Source: Rhea pennata
Taxonomy: Eukaryota; Chordata; Aves; Rheiformes; Rheidae
Length of the DNA: 64,000 bases
Reading direction: 5' to 3'
NCBI RefSeq assembly: GCF_028389875.1
Contig: NC_084663.1
Location: forward strand, 213,676,876-213,740,875
Positions 47,418-61,600 of this stretch are shown in pieces. The notes under the pieces were generated by a model. It had not been told where the DNA came from and did no database searches. It worked only from the letters and a program-made list of their open reading frames with translations. Both the position numbers and the translations under genes were made by a program. The stretch's first letter is position 1, and each line of letters starts with the position of its first letter.

Positions 47418-47439
47418 TTTTGTACGCGAACGTACAGAA
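47418..47439 (+). other. Short 3'-UTR hairpin
   Basis: TGTACG and CGTACA form a perfect 6-bp stem around a CGAA loop, extended by one U-G and two U-A pairs. It lies 6 nt after the Pumilio-type site and about 90 nt before the distal poly(A) signal. Confidence 0.5.
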
Positions 47440-47529
47440 ATATTTATAAGATATATCTCGTGCTTTCCTCTATCCTCCTTATACATAAATATATCTATCT
47501 ATTATAAACAAGCCTTAACAATACTATGA

Positions 47530-47535
47530 AATAAA
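47530..47535 (+). terminator. WNT11: Distal AATAAA poly(A) signal of WNT11
   Basis: A canonical hexamer at the end of an AT-rich 3' UTR. Beyond it the sequence no longer has UTR-like character. Cleavage is expected near 47550-47560. Confidence 0.6.
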
Positions 47536-50500
47536 TGCTGAAGTTACTCATGCAAGAGCAAAATCCTAGAATTATTATGTTTCGCTCAAGGACATTGTTT
47601 CTTACTTGGAAAGCTACTCTAATTTCCCTCCCAGAGAAGGGATAAGAGGCATTTGCTGGCATGGAATAGAGAAGTTCCACTATTCCCCATCTCCCCAGCC
47701 TGTTCGTTTTCAGCAGAATTAGCCAAGATACAGCTGAGGCAATGAAACGGAGCATTCGGAGAAAGTAAGTCACGTTCTCATGCTGTTCTTTAGATCAAGG
47801 ATCATCCTCACCACTACAATATTCCCTCAGGCAGTGTGTTAACACATGTGACTCATACTTGTCATGAGTGGTTGGTTCCTCGTTCGCGCATGAGAAGAAG
47901 AGTTGCTGTGTAGTGGAGTTTTTGCCACTGGTTGGCTTCCCACGGACATCCAGCTCTGTGTCTCCGTTGTGAAAGGCAGCACTGGAGAAGGTTGCCTGCT
48001 CCAGGAACAGAGCCTGTGAAAGATTTCAGGACTTTTTAACAGACCGTGTATGAGCAGCCAGCAAATCTCCTCTTCGTGGATGAAACTTCTTGTTGACCAC
48101 AGTGTTCACTTGAAAGCTTCCAGTATTCCTAAAGATCCCTGGATCCAGGTCTTTGAGGATCTAGAAGATAAAATGTTGCCTCAAAACCACTACACAGAAA
48201 GAAGAAAAACATGATGTGCTTGTGGCCCGTCATCTTTTTGAGGAACACCATGGCCATGATTAGGGGCAGGAGGAATTTCTTTCTCACTAAATATATATAC
48301 AATAAAGAGACGACATGCACAGACAGGCCTGTGGATCTCTATGAGGAACTCTCTGGAGCCTACCATAAATTCAGTTTTTGAACCCCCTCCCCCCTGATGT
48401 CGCAGCACCTCAGCTCAGTTCTGCCCTTCCTGTGAGGCCTCCTGGGTGCAGTCAGCCAACTTTTCCATCCTCTAAAGTGTGTGGGGGACAGCAGGCACTT
48501 TTCTAGAGGGAAATACGGCCATAACACGGCTGTCTTCCTCTGAACCCTTCATTCTCACTCAGCCGGTCTCTGAGAGTCAAGTGCCTCTGACATGTTGCTG
48601 CACAGCCCTCAGGAATTGGGAGAAAAATGCCCAGCATTGCAGGCTATCGAGCAAAACCGGAGATATTTTATTCTCCTTGGCTACTTTTAACACTACTGTA
48701 ACAGGTCTGATCTCCTCGCCTCCCTCCCTCCCCCAATATGTCCTGCCAAGAGCAGGCGAAAGGAAGCCTTTGGTAGGTTGTCAGTGGTTTGTGTCATTGT
48801 CACCCCATAAAAGCTGGTGGACTCCGATGTCTCCGCAGTGCGATGTGATGAGCAGTGGGTGTCTTTAGGCTGACACAAAGACAGGTTGGTGGCAGGAATC
48901 CCACTGCTCTCTGAAGCCAGAATTTGGCTTTGTTCAATATGCAAAGACATAGTCAATTTTTGTTCTTTTAAGGTGTTTTCTTTTTAATTTCAGTTTCTGA
49001 TGAAGCCAAAGAGGCAAGCATGTTCTGACTGAGGGAAAACTTAAGCATTTAAATTCTGTTCTGTAAGGACTCTTTTTTGCTCCCTTGCTGATGTCTTGAG
49101 TCTTTCAGCTTGGTGAAAACACAATGAGATGGAAGAAATACTCTAATATGCACATTGTTTTCAGCTGCATTTCACTCTTCTGGTGTCAAACCATTGTTCC
49201 TCAGCTGCATTTTCCATGTCAGAAGAATCAGTGTCATTGCAAAGCGTGAAAAGAAAAGCCCACTCATGTGCAGTTCTTCAGACCATCAGGTGGGATATCT
49301 AAGAAAGCATTAGCTAAGGGGCACATTACCCTGAGTGTCTGCCCAGACAGCAGTGTGTTACTCAAGATGGAGAAAGAAATGGCTGCAGTCCTTGGAGGCT
49401 TGCAATCTGAAGGATCCAAGCCCAAAACCTCTGCTTGCTCCTCTAGCAATCCATCGCTGACTTAATCTCGGTTTTACCAACCTAAAGTCAGTGTGGCTCC
49501 AGCCCATGTCCTTGACTGTTAGCCCGTGAATCAACACTTACACAACTTTTGCCGTAACTCCCGAATTTCAGAGGCTCTTTTCATCTCTAGAGGGACCACC
49601 CCTGGACCAGGGCATTAGCAATATGCCCAGGGTGACATGACCAAGAGGACAATCACATACAGGCCCAATAAATCAAAAGCTTCCTTGTTACACAGTCCTG
49701 CTTCATCCAGCAAACTAGGGTCATCCTCCTCCTGATGGTCCATCATTTTCTACCTTTTCAAAAATGTTATTTTATGAGGCGGAAGCAGTGGTTTCTTTCT
49801 TTCTCTCTCTCTTTTTTTTCTTTTTCTTTTTTTCACCCCTTTTAATACAAACTGAAAGATAGCAAGTCTGTGACATGAGACCAAGACCATATTTCTGCAA
49901 TGGCTCAAAGTATACCACGCTTCTTGCAACCTAATTTTTATGCTTTTTTTTTTCCTGGCATCAGCAGCGAGGTACGGTGGGGCCAAAAGAGACAAGTGCT
50001 CTTGTTCTTAATTGTAACATTTGGTGCAACAGTAGTCCACACAGTTTCCCTGAAATTTAGCTGCTGAATAATTTTCTGAGCCTGTGCCACCTGATGGATA
50101 ACCGGGGGAAATCTGTCACAAACCAGTTTTACAGGGTTTTGCAAGGAAAATGTATCCCGAATAGCAGGACAAGTCCGTCATGTGCCTGTCTCTTTCCCTC
50201 CCCCAAATCATCTGTAAGCAGCTTTCAAAGTTTTGCATGGAAACACAGAGGTCTTTCAGCTTCTGAATGAGATGGCTTTAGTCATTGTGAACATCTCTGT
50301 CAGTGGTGCTACGGTTCCCTCTCTCTCATAATGTGCCCTGCCAGATCCTAACAGCTGGTGTAATTTGGCCTGGCTCCACGTACTACTATACAGCTCTGTT
50401 GATTTACGCTAGCTGGGAAAATACAGCTGATATATTCCCATAAATATTATTATTTCAAAATATTGCAGCATTATCCCCTGGGGGGGAAAAAAAACAAGCT

Positions 50501-53500
50501 GCCTTGAAAAGTATTATCTCAGCAGCTTTGTGGCATTTATTCATTTGAAAAAAAATATTCATGATTTAATAAAACAGTTTGTACTTATTTCAAAATCTGA
50601 GGATTTAGACCTTGTGTGCATCCATCTGGCTTTGTATATTTTGATGAATTCCCTCCCATCCTCATCCTGTTCCAGTTTTACATCATTTGGGTTGCTCCCC
50701 ATGGTAGACGGATGACATTCATTATAGAAAACTCCCATCAGATTGTTTGTTTTAGTCTATAAAATGAAAAGTATCTTAATCACGCTAAAGCAGGCAGCTT
50801 CATGCACAGCTACAAAGGGCCTTGCTGGAGGGAAGGGAGAAAAAAAGGAGGCAAAAATCTGAATACAATTAGCAGCGCCTTTGTCAGGAAAGTGATAAAG
50901 GAGTCCCAGAGGGAACATCCCTGTTTCCTGTTAGAAAACAGATCCCTGTAGACAACCATTAGCTTCCTCCGAGTTCACTGCTTTTGTGCTGTCCACCTCC
51001 CGGCTACCTGCTCCGAGAAGACGTGGGATGGAAGCTCTGGAGGTACACGGGGACGAGGAAAGTCAGGAAAATTCAACCCCTGCTTTTCCTTTGCCTGCTG
51101 CAGAAATACATCCAGCTCCTCCTCCTCCCCCCCGCCTCCTCGGCTGTGCTCTCTGGGGCTGATGGCAGACGCTTTTCTAATGGGATCATTCATGTCATCA
51201 GACAAGATCTAAGCAGGAAATGGAGCTTAGTGCAGTGAAACCATCCTGCACTGTCTGGAGCCACCCCCCCCCCCCAAAAAAAACTGGTCTCACCCAGCCC
51301 TTCTCACCACGCACTCTGCAACAGCCCTGGATAGCAGGTCCTCAGCACCCCACCAGGAAGGATTTGCCTTTCCTGGGTTGAGAAGAGGGTCATGAAACAC
51401 CATCATTTCATTTCCAGGAGCGGGGGCTTTGATCACATCCAGCGTGGGCATGACTTTGTCCTTTACATGTGGGACATGGACCAGAAAACAAGATTTGGGA
51501 GACAGGGGAAAGAGCAGGAAACTTAAAATCCACCTGAGATTAATGACTTTAACATGTACAACATGTTTTGTTTTGCTTTGTTTTCCCCTCAGGACAAGTT
51601 TCATCAGTCAGACAGAGTTTGATTAAATATCTCAGCAGTGCTATGGTTTATTCATCTAGAGCAAAAGTTATCCCCTGCTCAGGAAAGCAGCATTGCTTTA
51701 TTCTCTATCCTACCAGCTAATAAGAATATTAATAAAAATAATAACGATGGCATGTATTGTGGGTTCTTATTATTTGCTTTGTTAAGAGTAAGTGGACAGT
51801 ACTTGGGCTGCATTGTAATGATCAAATGAGTCATCTTAAAGATCTTTTCTGACATTAAAGATCCTATCTGGGCTGTGTAGAGCTTTTTGGTAGTGTAATT
51901 TTCCAAATTTTTCACTAGAATCACATGGGCTAGACAATTAAAAAAAAAGAGAGAGAAAAGTCAGAAAAAGGTATCACATAACAGTGAGACTCCAGGAGCT
52001 GGGACATGAAGGGAAAGGCTGCAAATGTGGCACAGCTTATGGGAAACCCTTGAGACTTGTAACGCTGCGCTGAGGAGCTCGTGCTGCCATCCGCACAGAG
52101 CTGAATCTCACACTTAGAAATTGTCATGGATTGAGTTACTTTGAGGCTCTGTCCGTTTGTACAATATGGCATCAGCTTAAATGGGGGATGCTCATAGGCT
52201 TAAAACTAAACATCTGTATAAGTGTTTTTCTGGATCAGGGCCAAAGTGCTGAAAACCTTGGAGAATTGAATCCTATAAAGGCCACTTATCGATATCTCAG
52301 ATCTCTCTAAGTGGTAACTGCTGACAAACACAGGCTTTTTAAAATGGAGATCCACATTTCTTTTAGATTTCCTATGGCTAACCCTGGGCCCCAAATTCAC
52401 TCAGTCTGGAATCAGATCTGCTAGGTGGTGATGAGCGATGAATGTGGGCTGGAGCTAGGGTGGTACTTTAAAGTAACGACAGGTGAAGTCCAGCAGGGGA
52501 TCACGGTTTACTTGGTAGGTCTGATTTAAGGAGAAGGAAGAGAAGTCATGAAAAGCTGGAAAGCAGAGAAACAAACGAGCCTTTTAAATATCCGTTATTG
52601 ATATGGGAACAGTGATGGAGACACCATCGAGGGTTGGAGTGAGAGCTGCATCTCTCCCTGTCAGGCTGCTCACCAGAGTTCACAGCTCCAAATTTATCTT
52701 AACCAGGATGCTTCAGGGGTGCGTGACATCTCACTTCCAATCTCTTTGAGGGTTAATTGCATTTTCAAAATTCATATTGAATTTCAGAGGAAACAGAGAT
52801 TTAAAATCCACCATTCCAGGGCCCTTCCTTCTTCCCCAGCCTTCTATGATTCTCCATAGCACCATCGTTTCTTATCCTAAACTACAAGTTCTTTAGTACC
52901 TGTGGCTACTTTCCAATCAGCTACCCATTTAATATACAAGTAATTTTACAAAGTGCTGTACCTATACCGTTGGTGTCAACTAGGGCCAGGCTTAGTCAGG
53001 AAAAGTTTTCTTTTCTAAACTCCAGATAGACTGAATGTTCTGTCCAGAGCTGCTCTCCTCATCTAGCTTGGGAAGATTAAAATATCACCTCCTTGTTCAC
53101 CTCTGCAGGTGTTTCCTGCAAGCTGCAGGAAGCGTGGGGCTGGAAGTGTCTTTGTATTTGGGGAGAGTGGAAAATGATCACTAGAAACTCTCTGCATATT
53201 CATATATGAGGAGCAATCCTTGGTATGACATAAAGGCATCAACCCCCAAAAGATCCATCATAGGCCAACAATCTGGGTGACACTCAAAAATGAGCTCTGA
53301 AAAGCCATCTGTGATCCAGCCACATCTCAGTGTCGAGACAGTCCTGTCTCATAGCTGCTACTGGCTTGGGCCGGGTCAGACCCCCAGGTCCAATTCTCAG
53401 AGCCCCAAATTACCCTGAGGAGTTTCTGAGCTAATTAGGACTTTAGAGAAAAGTCTAAAGTTCCTGAATGAATTTCCCCAGGAGGAAATCACCTCCTGCA

Positions 53501-55688
53501 AGCTGTTTTCAACTCCCTGCCCTGTCAATAAAAAGGTACTTCCAGAGTGCAGGAAATTTGGCTTGCCTCCAAAGAAGGGATCAGGATTTCATGAATTGTG
53601 CCTATTGGGAGTTAGTGTGACCCTTTCCATATAGACATGCATATAGCAGATGTTGAAAGCCAGGTGAGATTTATCCATATTCCAATGCATGGCATATAGA
53701 CACTTCTGTTGTGACGGCAGGTCTTGTTATAGACCAAGTTAATTAGTTAAGCCAAAATGGACTATTAGAACCAGAGCATGACCCCATATAACTCCCATGT
53801 CCAGGATGATGACAGCAAGCATCTATTATTCTATATAAATCACTTAAATAAACTTCCAAATAAAACAACAGAACTCGGTGGATCAAATTAAGTATTATAA
53901 ACATCTGAATGCAGCTGATCAGATCTGTATTTTCTTTTTCCTGCCATTAGAGGGAACATTTTCATCCTGGGACTTGCATATAACTCTGAGGAAACTAGGG
54001 AGGTACTTTTCGTGGAGCTTGGATTAACCGTCCAAGCTCACCGTCCACCTCTCTGTCGCAACAAAATCTCAGACTCAAGGCCCCTGAACTTGATCCATAC
54101 GGTTAATCGCTTTGATACAAAATAACATTTTTTCCCAACCTTCAAAGAGGCTATTCCTGATGATAAAAATGTAGACAAAGAAAGTTCAAACACAAATTAA
54201 TGCCATACAATAACTGTGTTTAGGATGAAAGTTGAATTACCAGTACAGATTTTATCCTTGTGAAATATTTTCCATTACTTTACATAGTCTGATTGTTAGT
54301 ATCTTAAGTGCTCTGGCTTACCTTTAGGATACTTTGACAAGCTGAGAGATCTTGCTGTGCAGAAATAACTCTGATCCACTTCATTTCATCTTTTTTTCTC
54401 CTCAACATGTTTTTAGTCATTGTAAAGAAATTGATTTTCTTTTTTAGTTGCTTATATCCTTCTAAAACTTTCAGACTCTTCTTTCTGTGGTGTATGTAGT
54501 GGATGAAATAGATGAGAAGAAAAAAATCCCAGGGAATAAGCTGAAATGCTCCAAAGTAAAAAACTCAGTACTAGGAGGAAGGCAATTCAAAATGGCAAAG
54601 AGTTTTAGGCATCTAAATCTGATAGTCAGGGAGACTTGAGTGCCTTAGGTGGCTAGTATGTCTATATATATATTAAATTCTTTGTAGTCCAGAGCACTTG
54701 TTCCTCCCTGGGAAGAATCTGACTAGAGACTTGTTATAAAAGAATGAGTCCAAGAATTCACTGAGATTTTTATTAAATAATAGTTCCACACACTTTTAGC
54801 ACAACCAAACAGGATTTGGCAGAGCTTGAACCCCAAATAAGTTTTTATTGTTTACCGTAACCCATGATGCTTGAGGTGGTTTTGTGCAGACAGGCAACTG
54901 GGGTGAGAATCACCTCATCCAGCTTTTGGTGACTGAGCAGAGATGCCCACATCTGAGCTAAGCCAGTGTGATGAAAATTCAGATGAAAATTCAATTTTCT
55001 GTCAGGACAAGATGAATCTGTGGGATTATTCAGCTCAACCACTCCTTGGATATGCAGGGAAAGGACAAATTGGCTGCATCCAGCCTCTTATTCTGCCTGT
55101 TACTCTGGTCTGGGATAGCAACTCGGGAATTGTGTTTTACCCAGTTTGCTTCCAAGGTCCGGCCAACTTCACCTAATTCTGGATTATAATCAAATCCAGA
55201 ATTGGTTCTTCTGGGTTTCATGCTAAGGGATTTTTCACAGTCCTGGCTGAGGCTGGATAACAAAACTCTGATACGCTAGAAATCCGATGGAGGTGATTTT
55301 GTATTTATCATCATCCCATAACTAGGACTGACACACAAAAAAGATTAAAGTAATAAAATCCAAAATAGAACATCTTCTTCCAAAGTTTCTTTAAAGGGCC
55401 AAAGTTTTCAACTAGGATTTGCCATGACAGGATAAAGTACATTTTCAGACTCAGCTTCTTAATGGGCTACATCTGCTTAATGTAATTTTGCATTTGAGCT
55501 GTGTGTCTTGTCAGACCCAGCCACAGTCTGAGCTGCGTTCAGCAATACTCACTTTCCGTGGAATCAGATAAACTCAGCCCAATAAATTAGTTTTACTGCT
55601 CTCAGTATCACCCTGTTATCACAGTGAGTGATTTAGTCTGAGCTTCCCAAATTGAAATGAAAAAAACTAAGCTCTCAAGTTCAACAAA

Positions 55689-55881
55689 TCTCTCTCTCTC
55701 TCTCTCTTTCTATCTCTGTCTCATTCTCCTGCCCTCTCTCCCTTCCATTTCTTTTTTTCTTTCTTTCTCTCTTTTTTCTTTCTCTTTTCTCTCTCTCTTT
55801 CCCTTTCTTTCTCTTCCTCTCTTTTTCTTTCTTCTTCTTCTCTCTTTCACTCTCTCTTCTTTCTTTTCTCTTCTCTTCTTT
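55689..55881 (+). repeat. Long pyrimidine (CT) tract
   Basis: About 190 bp almost wholly of C and T on the + strand, with (TC)n at the start and mixed TTTC/TCTT repeats after. Open frames through it are low-complexity Ser/Leu/Phe or Glu/Lys/Arg and not coding. Confidence 0.95.
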
Positions 55882-56204
55882 CAATGACAATCTATATAAA
55901 GTAATCTATATAGAGTAATCTACCGTTACATTTTTTTTTAATTTTTCACCCAAAAGGAAGCTATTTAATTAGGACATTGTGACCTAGTTCTCAGCTGGTG
56001 TAAATCAGCAGCAGTGACCAGCTGAACATATGAATTCTGGTGTTTAGTAGCAGGTTTTAGAGGGCCTGCCTTGTAAAGTGCATTAGACTGTGTATTATAT
56101 TAGCTACAAGAACATTTTGTCAAAATACAGTTGTATTTTATGCCATATTTTTTTTTTATATCCACTATATCCCCAAGTTGCTTGCATGGTTAAACAACAC
56201 AAGA

Positions 56205-56300
56205 GGAAAGATGGCCTTGTGGTTACAGAACAGACCAGGAATTGGGAGATTATGGTTTAAGTGCCCTCTTAGATCATGGGCAAGTCACTTGAAGTTGAGG
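56205..56300 (+). mobile_element. MIR-like tRNA-derived SINE fragment, sense
   Basis: It has the MIR order of parts: a box-A-like GTGGTTA (56219-56225), a degraded box B (GGTTTAAGT near 56253), and GGGCAAGTCACTT (56278-56290), the best conserved MIR block. It is diverged and truncated after that block. Confidence 0.6.
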
Positions 56301-58391
56301 TGCTGAATATCCTGTATGAGGTACTGACAGCTCACAAGCCCCACTGGAGCCCACAGTGCTTTACAAGGATCTCAGGGGCCTCCAGAGGCACCTGGAGCGG
56401 TGAAGGATTCAGCCCACAGGTTGGCTGTTCAAGAGGGAAGGAGGTGGGACTAGGTCTCTACCCACCATGGCAATGTTGTGCAGGGAGGATAGCGCAGCAG
56501 GAGGGGAGAATAGGAAGTGGCATTTGAGCTTCTTTAGAAACGTGCTTTCTTTCATCAAGAAGACTGGCAGAGCTCTTCCTGTGGACACTGCAGGCAGGGC
56601 CATGGCCTGGGGTAAATGGATTCACGAGCGGTAATTACTATGTGGGCATCTGATTAGGGGCATTGGAGATGCTGGTGAAAGTCTGCTCATATCACTTACA
56701 TCTGGTGGAGGGTTAGGAAAGGAATGAATGGGGAAGAGTGGTCATGTCTTAAATCACAGAGCAAACTTTGCCAGAGTTTATCCATCAGAGCTGAGAACTA
56801 TAGCAGAGGTGGCAAGTTCTAGCAGGCTGGAAGAACAGCAATTTGGGACCTGATTTCCTTAGAATATAAGGCTTTGGGGATCATATTCTTCTTTCTTCTT
56901 TTTTCTTTTTTTTTCCTACGAATCTCTGTATGCCCATCCTCTGTACCTTCAGATACCTTCTGTGCTCAGTTCAGGCTGATTTCAGTGATTCAGGTCTTGA
57001 AAGTGTTGAGGGTAGGAGATAGCTCATCTGCACGGAGATGCCAACTCTGTTGCTGTCTCCACCTCAGCTAATTCATCCTTGACTCCCTTCATAATCAGTG
57101 ACTTGGAATTGGCACTCTGGGACCTGTTTCACCTCATCCTCATGTAAGATAGCCCAGAAGCTTTCTTTGATTAAGATAACATGTACTGCCAGGGTAGTTT
57201 AGCATTACTCTCCTAAGTTCTCGATAATACTTGATATACTTGGAAGAAAAACAAAGTAAGTGTTCTTACAGAGCTAGGTAAATTCATTTATTGATAATAA
57301 ATCCATGGAGCTGGGTTCTTGTCTCTATTCTGGCCAATTTTTCCTTTAAATAGGATAAATGTATGGACACAATGAGTCAAAGAAAAACACTTCTCTATGA
57401 AACACTTATTCCTGTTCCCCTTTGTGCTCAGTTATAGTTGGGATTTCATAGGAGTGTGCCAGAGAGTGGAAAACCATATTATCCTTTAAATATGGGGTCC
57501 CAGCTACAGCTGAAACTTTTGTTTGGACTTTGACCAAGCTGCTGGGCTTAAATCCCAGCTCTGGAGCTACCAAATGGACCATATTATTCTCACTAGCAGA
57601 AACCCTGTCAGACAGGGGAGCTATTTCAACTAGAACAGGTCTGCTATTTATGGAAGAAGTGAGGCAGCTCTGAGACTGTGTTCCTACTGTGGATGCCATG
57701 GTCCTTCTGGTACCCAGCTTGCATCACACATTATTTTCATTCCCTGGGTCAGAAGAATGGGTATTGATCCAGCGGGTGCAGCGCTGATATCAAATGGGGT
57801 AAGGGCAGACAGTTTTCCCTAAATAGGGATCACTGGCATCTCAGAACGGGGCTCATAATAGCCTAAAGAGTTTCATGGGGGAATGTTCCAGTCTTGCCAG
57901 CAGGCACTGCCAGAGAGATGTATCAGAAATCACAGTTCTTTCTTGGACTCAAGCACCTATGTACATCCTTGAGATACCTGCATCTTTGGCTATGCTTTAC
58001 TAGTAAATAAAACAGGCTGGAGCCTGTTCACTGTTCCCCATTGCAAGTGGCATCACAGAATTTGAAAACAGATGGCTCTTATCCTCCAACAGATGACTTC
58101 ACCTGTACTGAGTTTTGTGAATGACCTTGCCCTTTGTGAGGATGACCGTGCCTGGATGTTGTCTGGACTCACTAGCTGTCATGGGACTCAAACACGACAG
58201 AAAGTAAGCTAACATTTGAACAGTCTGGAAGACCATGAGAGCCCTTGCTCTGGCTCTAGTTGGGTCATTAATATAAGCATAGCCTTGGAGACTGAAATGT
58301 GGCTTTATGAATTTTGTAACCCTTTGGTTTCCCTTTCTTGAAATGGTACGTTTTCCTTGAACTTATGTCACCTTTCTATATCCACAGTATC

Positions 58392-58620
58392 CTTTTGCAG
58401 AGAGTCCTACAGCTCATCTCTCTGGAAGAAGAGCTAACTCCTTTGTTTGTTTTGAACCTGACTCCTAACAGCTTCATTTGGTGTCTGCTAGTCCTCCTTC
58501 TGCAAGAAAAGGGTCCTGTACTGAAGGAGATCCCTCTTCAATCTCTCCATGCCACTCTCATTTTTGTTCAGCTGTCATCCTGTCTAACTGTCTACCTCCT
58601 CAAAGAGGTACAGTAGAGGC
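58392..58620 (-). mobile_element. Old CR1-family LINE fragment, antisense
   Basis: The block 'cctttgtttgttttgaacct', followed by 'aacagcttcatttggtg' and 'ctagtcct', is a distinctive reverse-complement CR1 stretch in amniotes, here with a matching 'gagagtcctacag' block upstream. The downstream part is strongly diverged. The plus-strand 92-codon open frame across it is an antisense shadow. Confidence 0.65.
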
Positions 58621-61600
58621 AGAAAGGTTTCCTGCTGCATTATAACCAGTAGTCAAATGATTCCTGAGCTGTGGACCTCCTCAGCTGGTGAGGTTCAAAC
58701 CCACAGATCCTAGTTACCAGGACCCTCACCTATGGCAGGCTGGATGGGACTGTCCTTCAAGACTGGATGCAGTAATGGTGGTAATAAGAAGGATCCTAGG
58801 TTAGGGTCTGAGTTGCCAGTGGTGCCTGTTATGCTTTATCCACTTGCTCTTTAATTCAAAATGCATAAAGACTCCCTTCTTTCAATCTCAGAACTCCATA
58901 GTTTCCCATTATGTTAGGCATCCTAATGATCCATACATCCTATTACCTGGATGATAGAGGCTTCAACACCCCATTTTTATCCCTCCTCAGAGAAGAGCCC
59001 TTGGCACATGCAATATTTGACTGTGAGGAGCTGGAGTCATGATAATGTCTATCCAGGCCACCATCACTGGGGATAGCCAAGGCAGACCTGGGGAAGATGG
59101 GGGAAGGGGAGAGGGGACTGTTTTATAGTGGCCGTTTTGAAGTAGCTCACATTTGCTTATTTTTCTCAGCCTGGTACCTTCCAGGAGATTTCTTACCTGA
59201 AGTAGAGAGCTCAGACAGTGCTCCTGGGCCTGTAGACACATGGCGAAGGGCCTGTAGAGAGAAAAGGGAACTTTGTTGGTTAAAAAAAAAATCTTAATTC
59301 ACTGAGCTCTTGAACACAGAAAATAAACCACATTCATCCTCTTTGGAGATACCAGGTCACATTTGCTTTTACTTGTACTCAGATATTTCTTGCTTCATAA
59401 AATGGAGGCTGAAAGAAGAGGCTGAGAAAGAAAAGATGGGTCTCTTACTACCTTCTGGTTTTCCAAAGCCTACTGTCCTTTTCATCCATAGCCCTTTGCA
59501 GAAAGACAGAGAAGATGAGCAAGACCTTAGACCTGATCACAGGCCTAGGGACAATGACGAGGACTCAGCCTACAAACAGATGAGATACAGTTGGAAGGTC
59601 TGTCCAGCCGTATGTTTGTACCACTATTACACTTATTCCCCCTTTTATAAAATTCCTTTTCACAGCTGCTCGGAGAGAGCCGCACACAGCGGGGATCAGA
59701 GACTGATCCCAAAATGTCTCAGCCAGCTGGCACCCTCCCTATCTCCCCAGCCTATCTAGCACTGGGCCATGAGAGTTCAAGAACGAACTTCCAAAAGACT
59801 TCATTGCTTGACACTCACCTGGGTCACAGAGGACTCTGTTTCAGCTGGAGGCCTTAGTCTGGCTTGTATGAGCATGTTTGACCATATCTGAGCTTGTGGA
59901 AACATGCTCAGGTATCACAAAGCAAGGTCTGCTGGGGAAGCAGAGGCCTCCCTGTGTTGAGTCACTGGGCTGCAAGCCAGGCAATTGGGCCATAAGGAGG
60001 TTCATGGCACTGCCAAGCCTCACCAGTGTCCAGCATCCTCTGTTCCTGATGCATGGATAGGAGGGTGAAGAGTGAAGTTCCACAATCATCTCGGGAAACT
60101 AAACACCAGCTGGTTTTTCTGGCTTGAAATCAAGTTGGAAAAGAGACCAGCTCCTTGTCCTGTGGCTTCCTTCCTCCCTGGAGAGCAGATGTGGCACTTT
60201 GTCTTCAGTGGGCTGAGAGAACGAGCACTCTTCTCCAAAAGCTGGCTCAGCTCCCTGTTGGGAAAAGGGACAGAAATACCGACCACCTCTTCTTGGCCCA
60301 GCTCAGACCCTGGAGCCTGAAAGGCCTAAAAAGTGGATGTAAAAGCGTATGTATGGTGGCATTCATACCCATTTTATTGTTGTTTTGCAAACATGGGAAA
60401 GTATCTGGAAAGAGAATCAGGAGTGCTGGTTTACCCAAAGCAGAGTTTGTTGCATAGTCTGCGTAGGGTTTCTAAACACATGTAGTCATTTGTGAGCTGG
60501 TTTTAGAAATGAGTGGGAAGTTAGGATTCTTGCATGATTGGATTCCTTTACGTGTGTGAAAAGGCAGGTAGCTGGTTTAAGAGTGGGCTGGAGTGCAGAA
60601 GGTTGGGAATCAAGGCGAAAAGAGAAAAGAAAGTGCAACAATCAAAGAAAACAGGGAATGAAGTCACTGATTGCTTCTCAAGACTGTATTTTAAAATATA
60701 GTCTTTAAAATACACCTGATTGGTTTTCAAGCCAGAAAGGTTTCAGGCCCAGTGGATTTCCAGTAATGATGGTAAAATAAGGAGGAATATTGAAAGGAAT
60801 TTGTAAACTTTGTATTTCTTTCCTAGTTTTTTAAACTTTCATGGAAAGGACTTTTGTTCTTCCTGGCTTGAAATCAACTTGGGAGTAAAACCTGTATATG
60901 TTCACTAAGAGAAAAAGATTTTTTCTCAGAGAGATTTCTAATACTTGGATTTGTGACACTGGAGATTTTCTATGGGATCTTTCTGTGTCTACACTGTGCA
61001 AAATTTCATGTTGCACATATTTGCTGTGTCTGCTCTCCACTACCCACAAGCATCAGAGCCACCCACAGAATGTGCAGTTGAGTTTAGGGAGTGTTCATTA
61101 GCCATATCATTATATCCTGACCCAGACCATAGACCGTTCACTATAGCCCTTGTATCATACCACAGAGTGGAGACAGTTAGGAAACGAGAGGGTGAATTAG
61201 GAGGCATCTCAGCTCATACATACGTAGGAAGCATCCAGTCCCTTCTAGCACTGTAGCAAATACTGATAATGTCCCCTACCAGAAGCATTTGTTTTTGTAG
61301 TGTAGCCTGGGATTTCTCCAGAAGTCTTTCATGAGAAGGAAATGTGGCTTCAGCAGGCCACATAGTAAGTCTCAGAGGAGGAATCATGCACCAGGGTCCC
61401 AGAGGCAGTCAGGAATCCAAGAAAAGCATAGCACAAGAGCTGGAGATAGGGTCATTGAATCAGAAAAAGTTGCATAACTCTAACCTAACTGAATGCCTGC
61501 AAGGCTGATCCAGTGCCATTCCTGGATATTTACCTGCAACCCAAGCTGAGCACCTCCAGCTTGTGTGGTTGTTACACAGTCCCCAAAACAGAGGGAATCA

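Larger units (their letters stand above)
46330..47555 (+). other. WNT11: WNT11 3' UTR (predicted, about 1.2 kb)
   Basis: It runs from the stop codon to about 20 nt past the most distal good AATAAA. Two earlier AATAAA signals (46538 and 47102) could give shorter forms. The distal part is AT-rich, with a Pumilio-type site (47405-47412) and a short hairpin (47418-47439). The end is a prediction; poly(A)-site reads would fix it. Confidence 0.65.
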
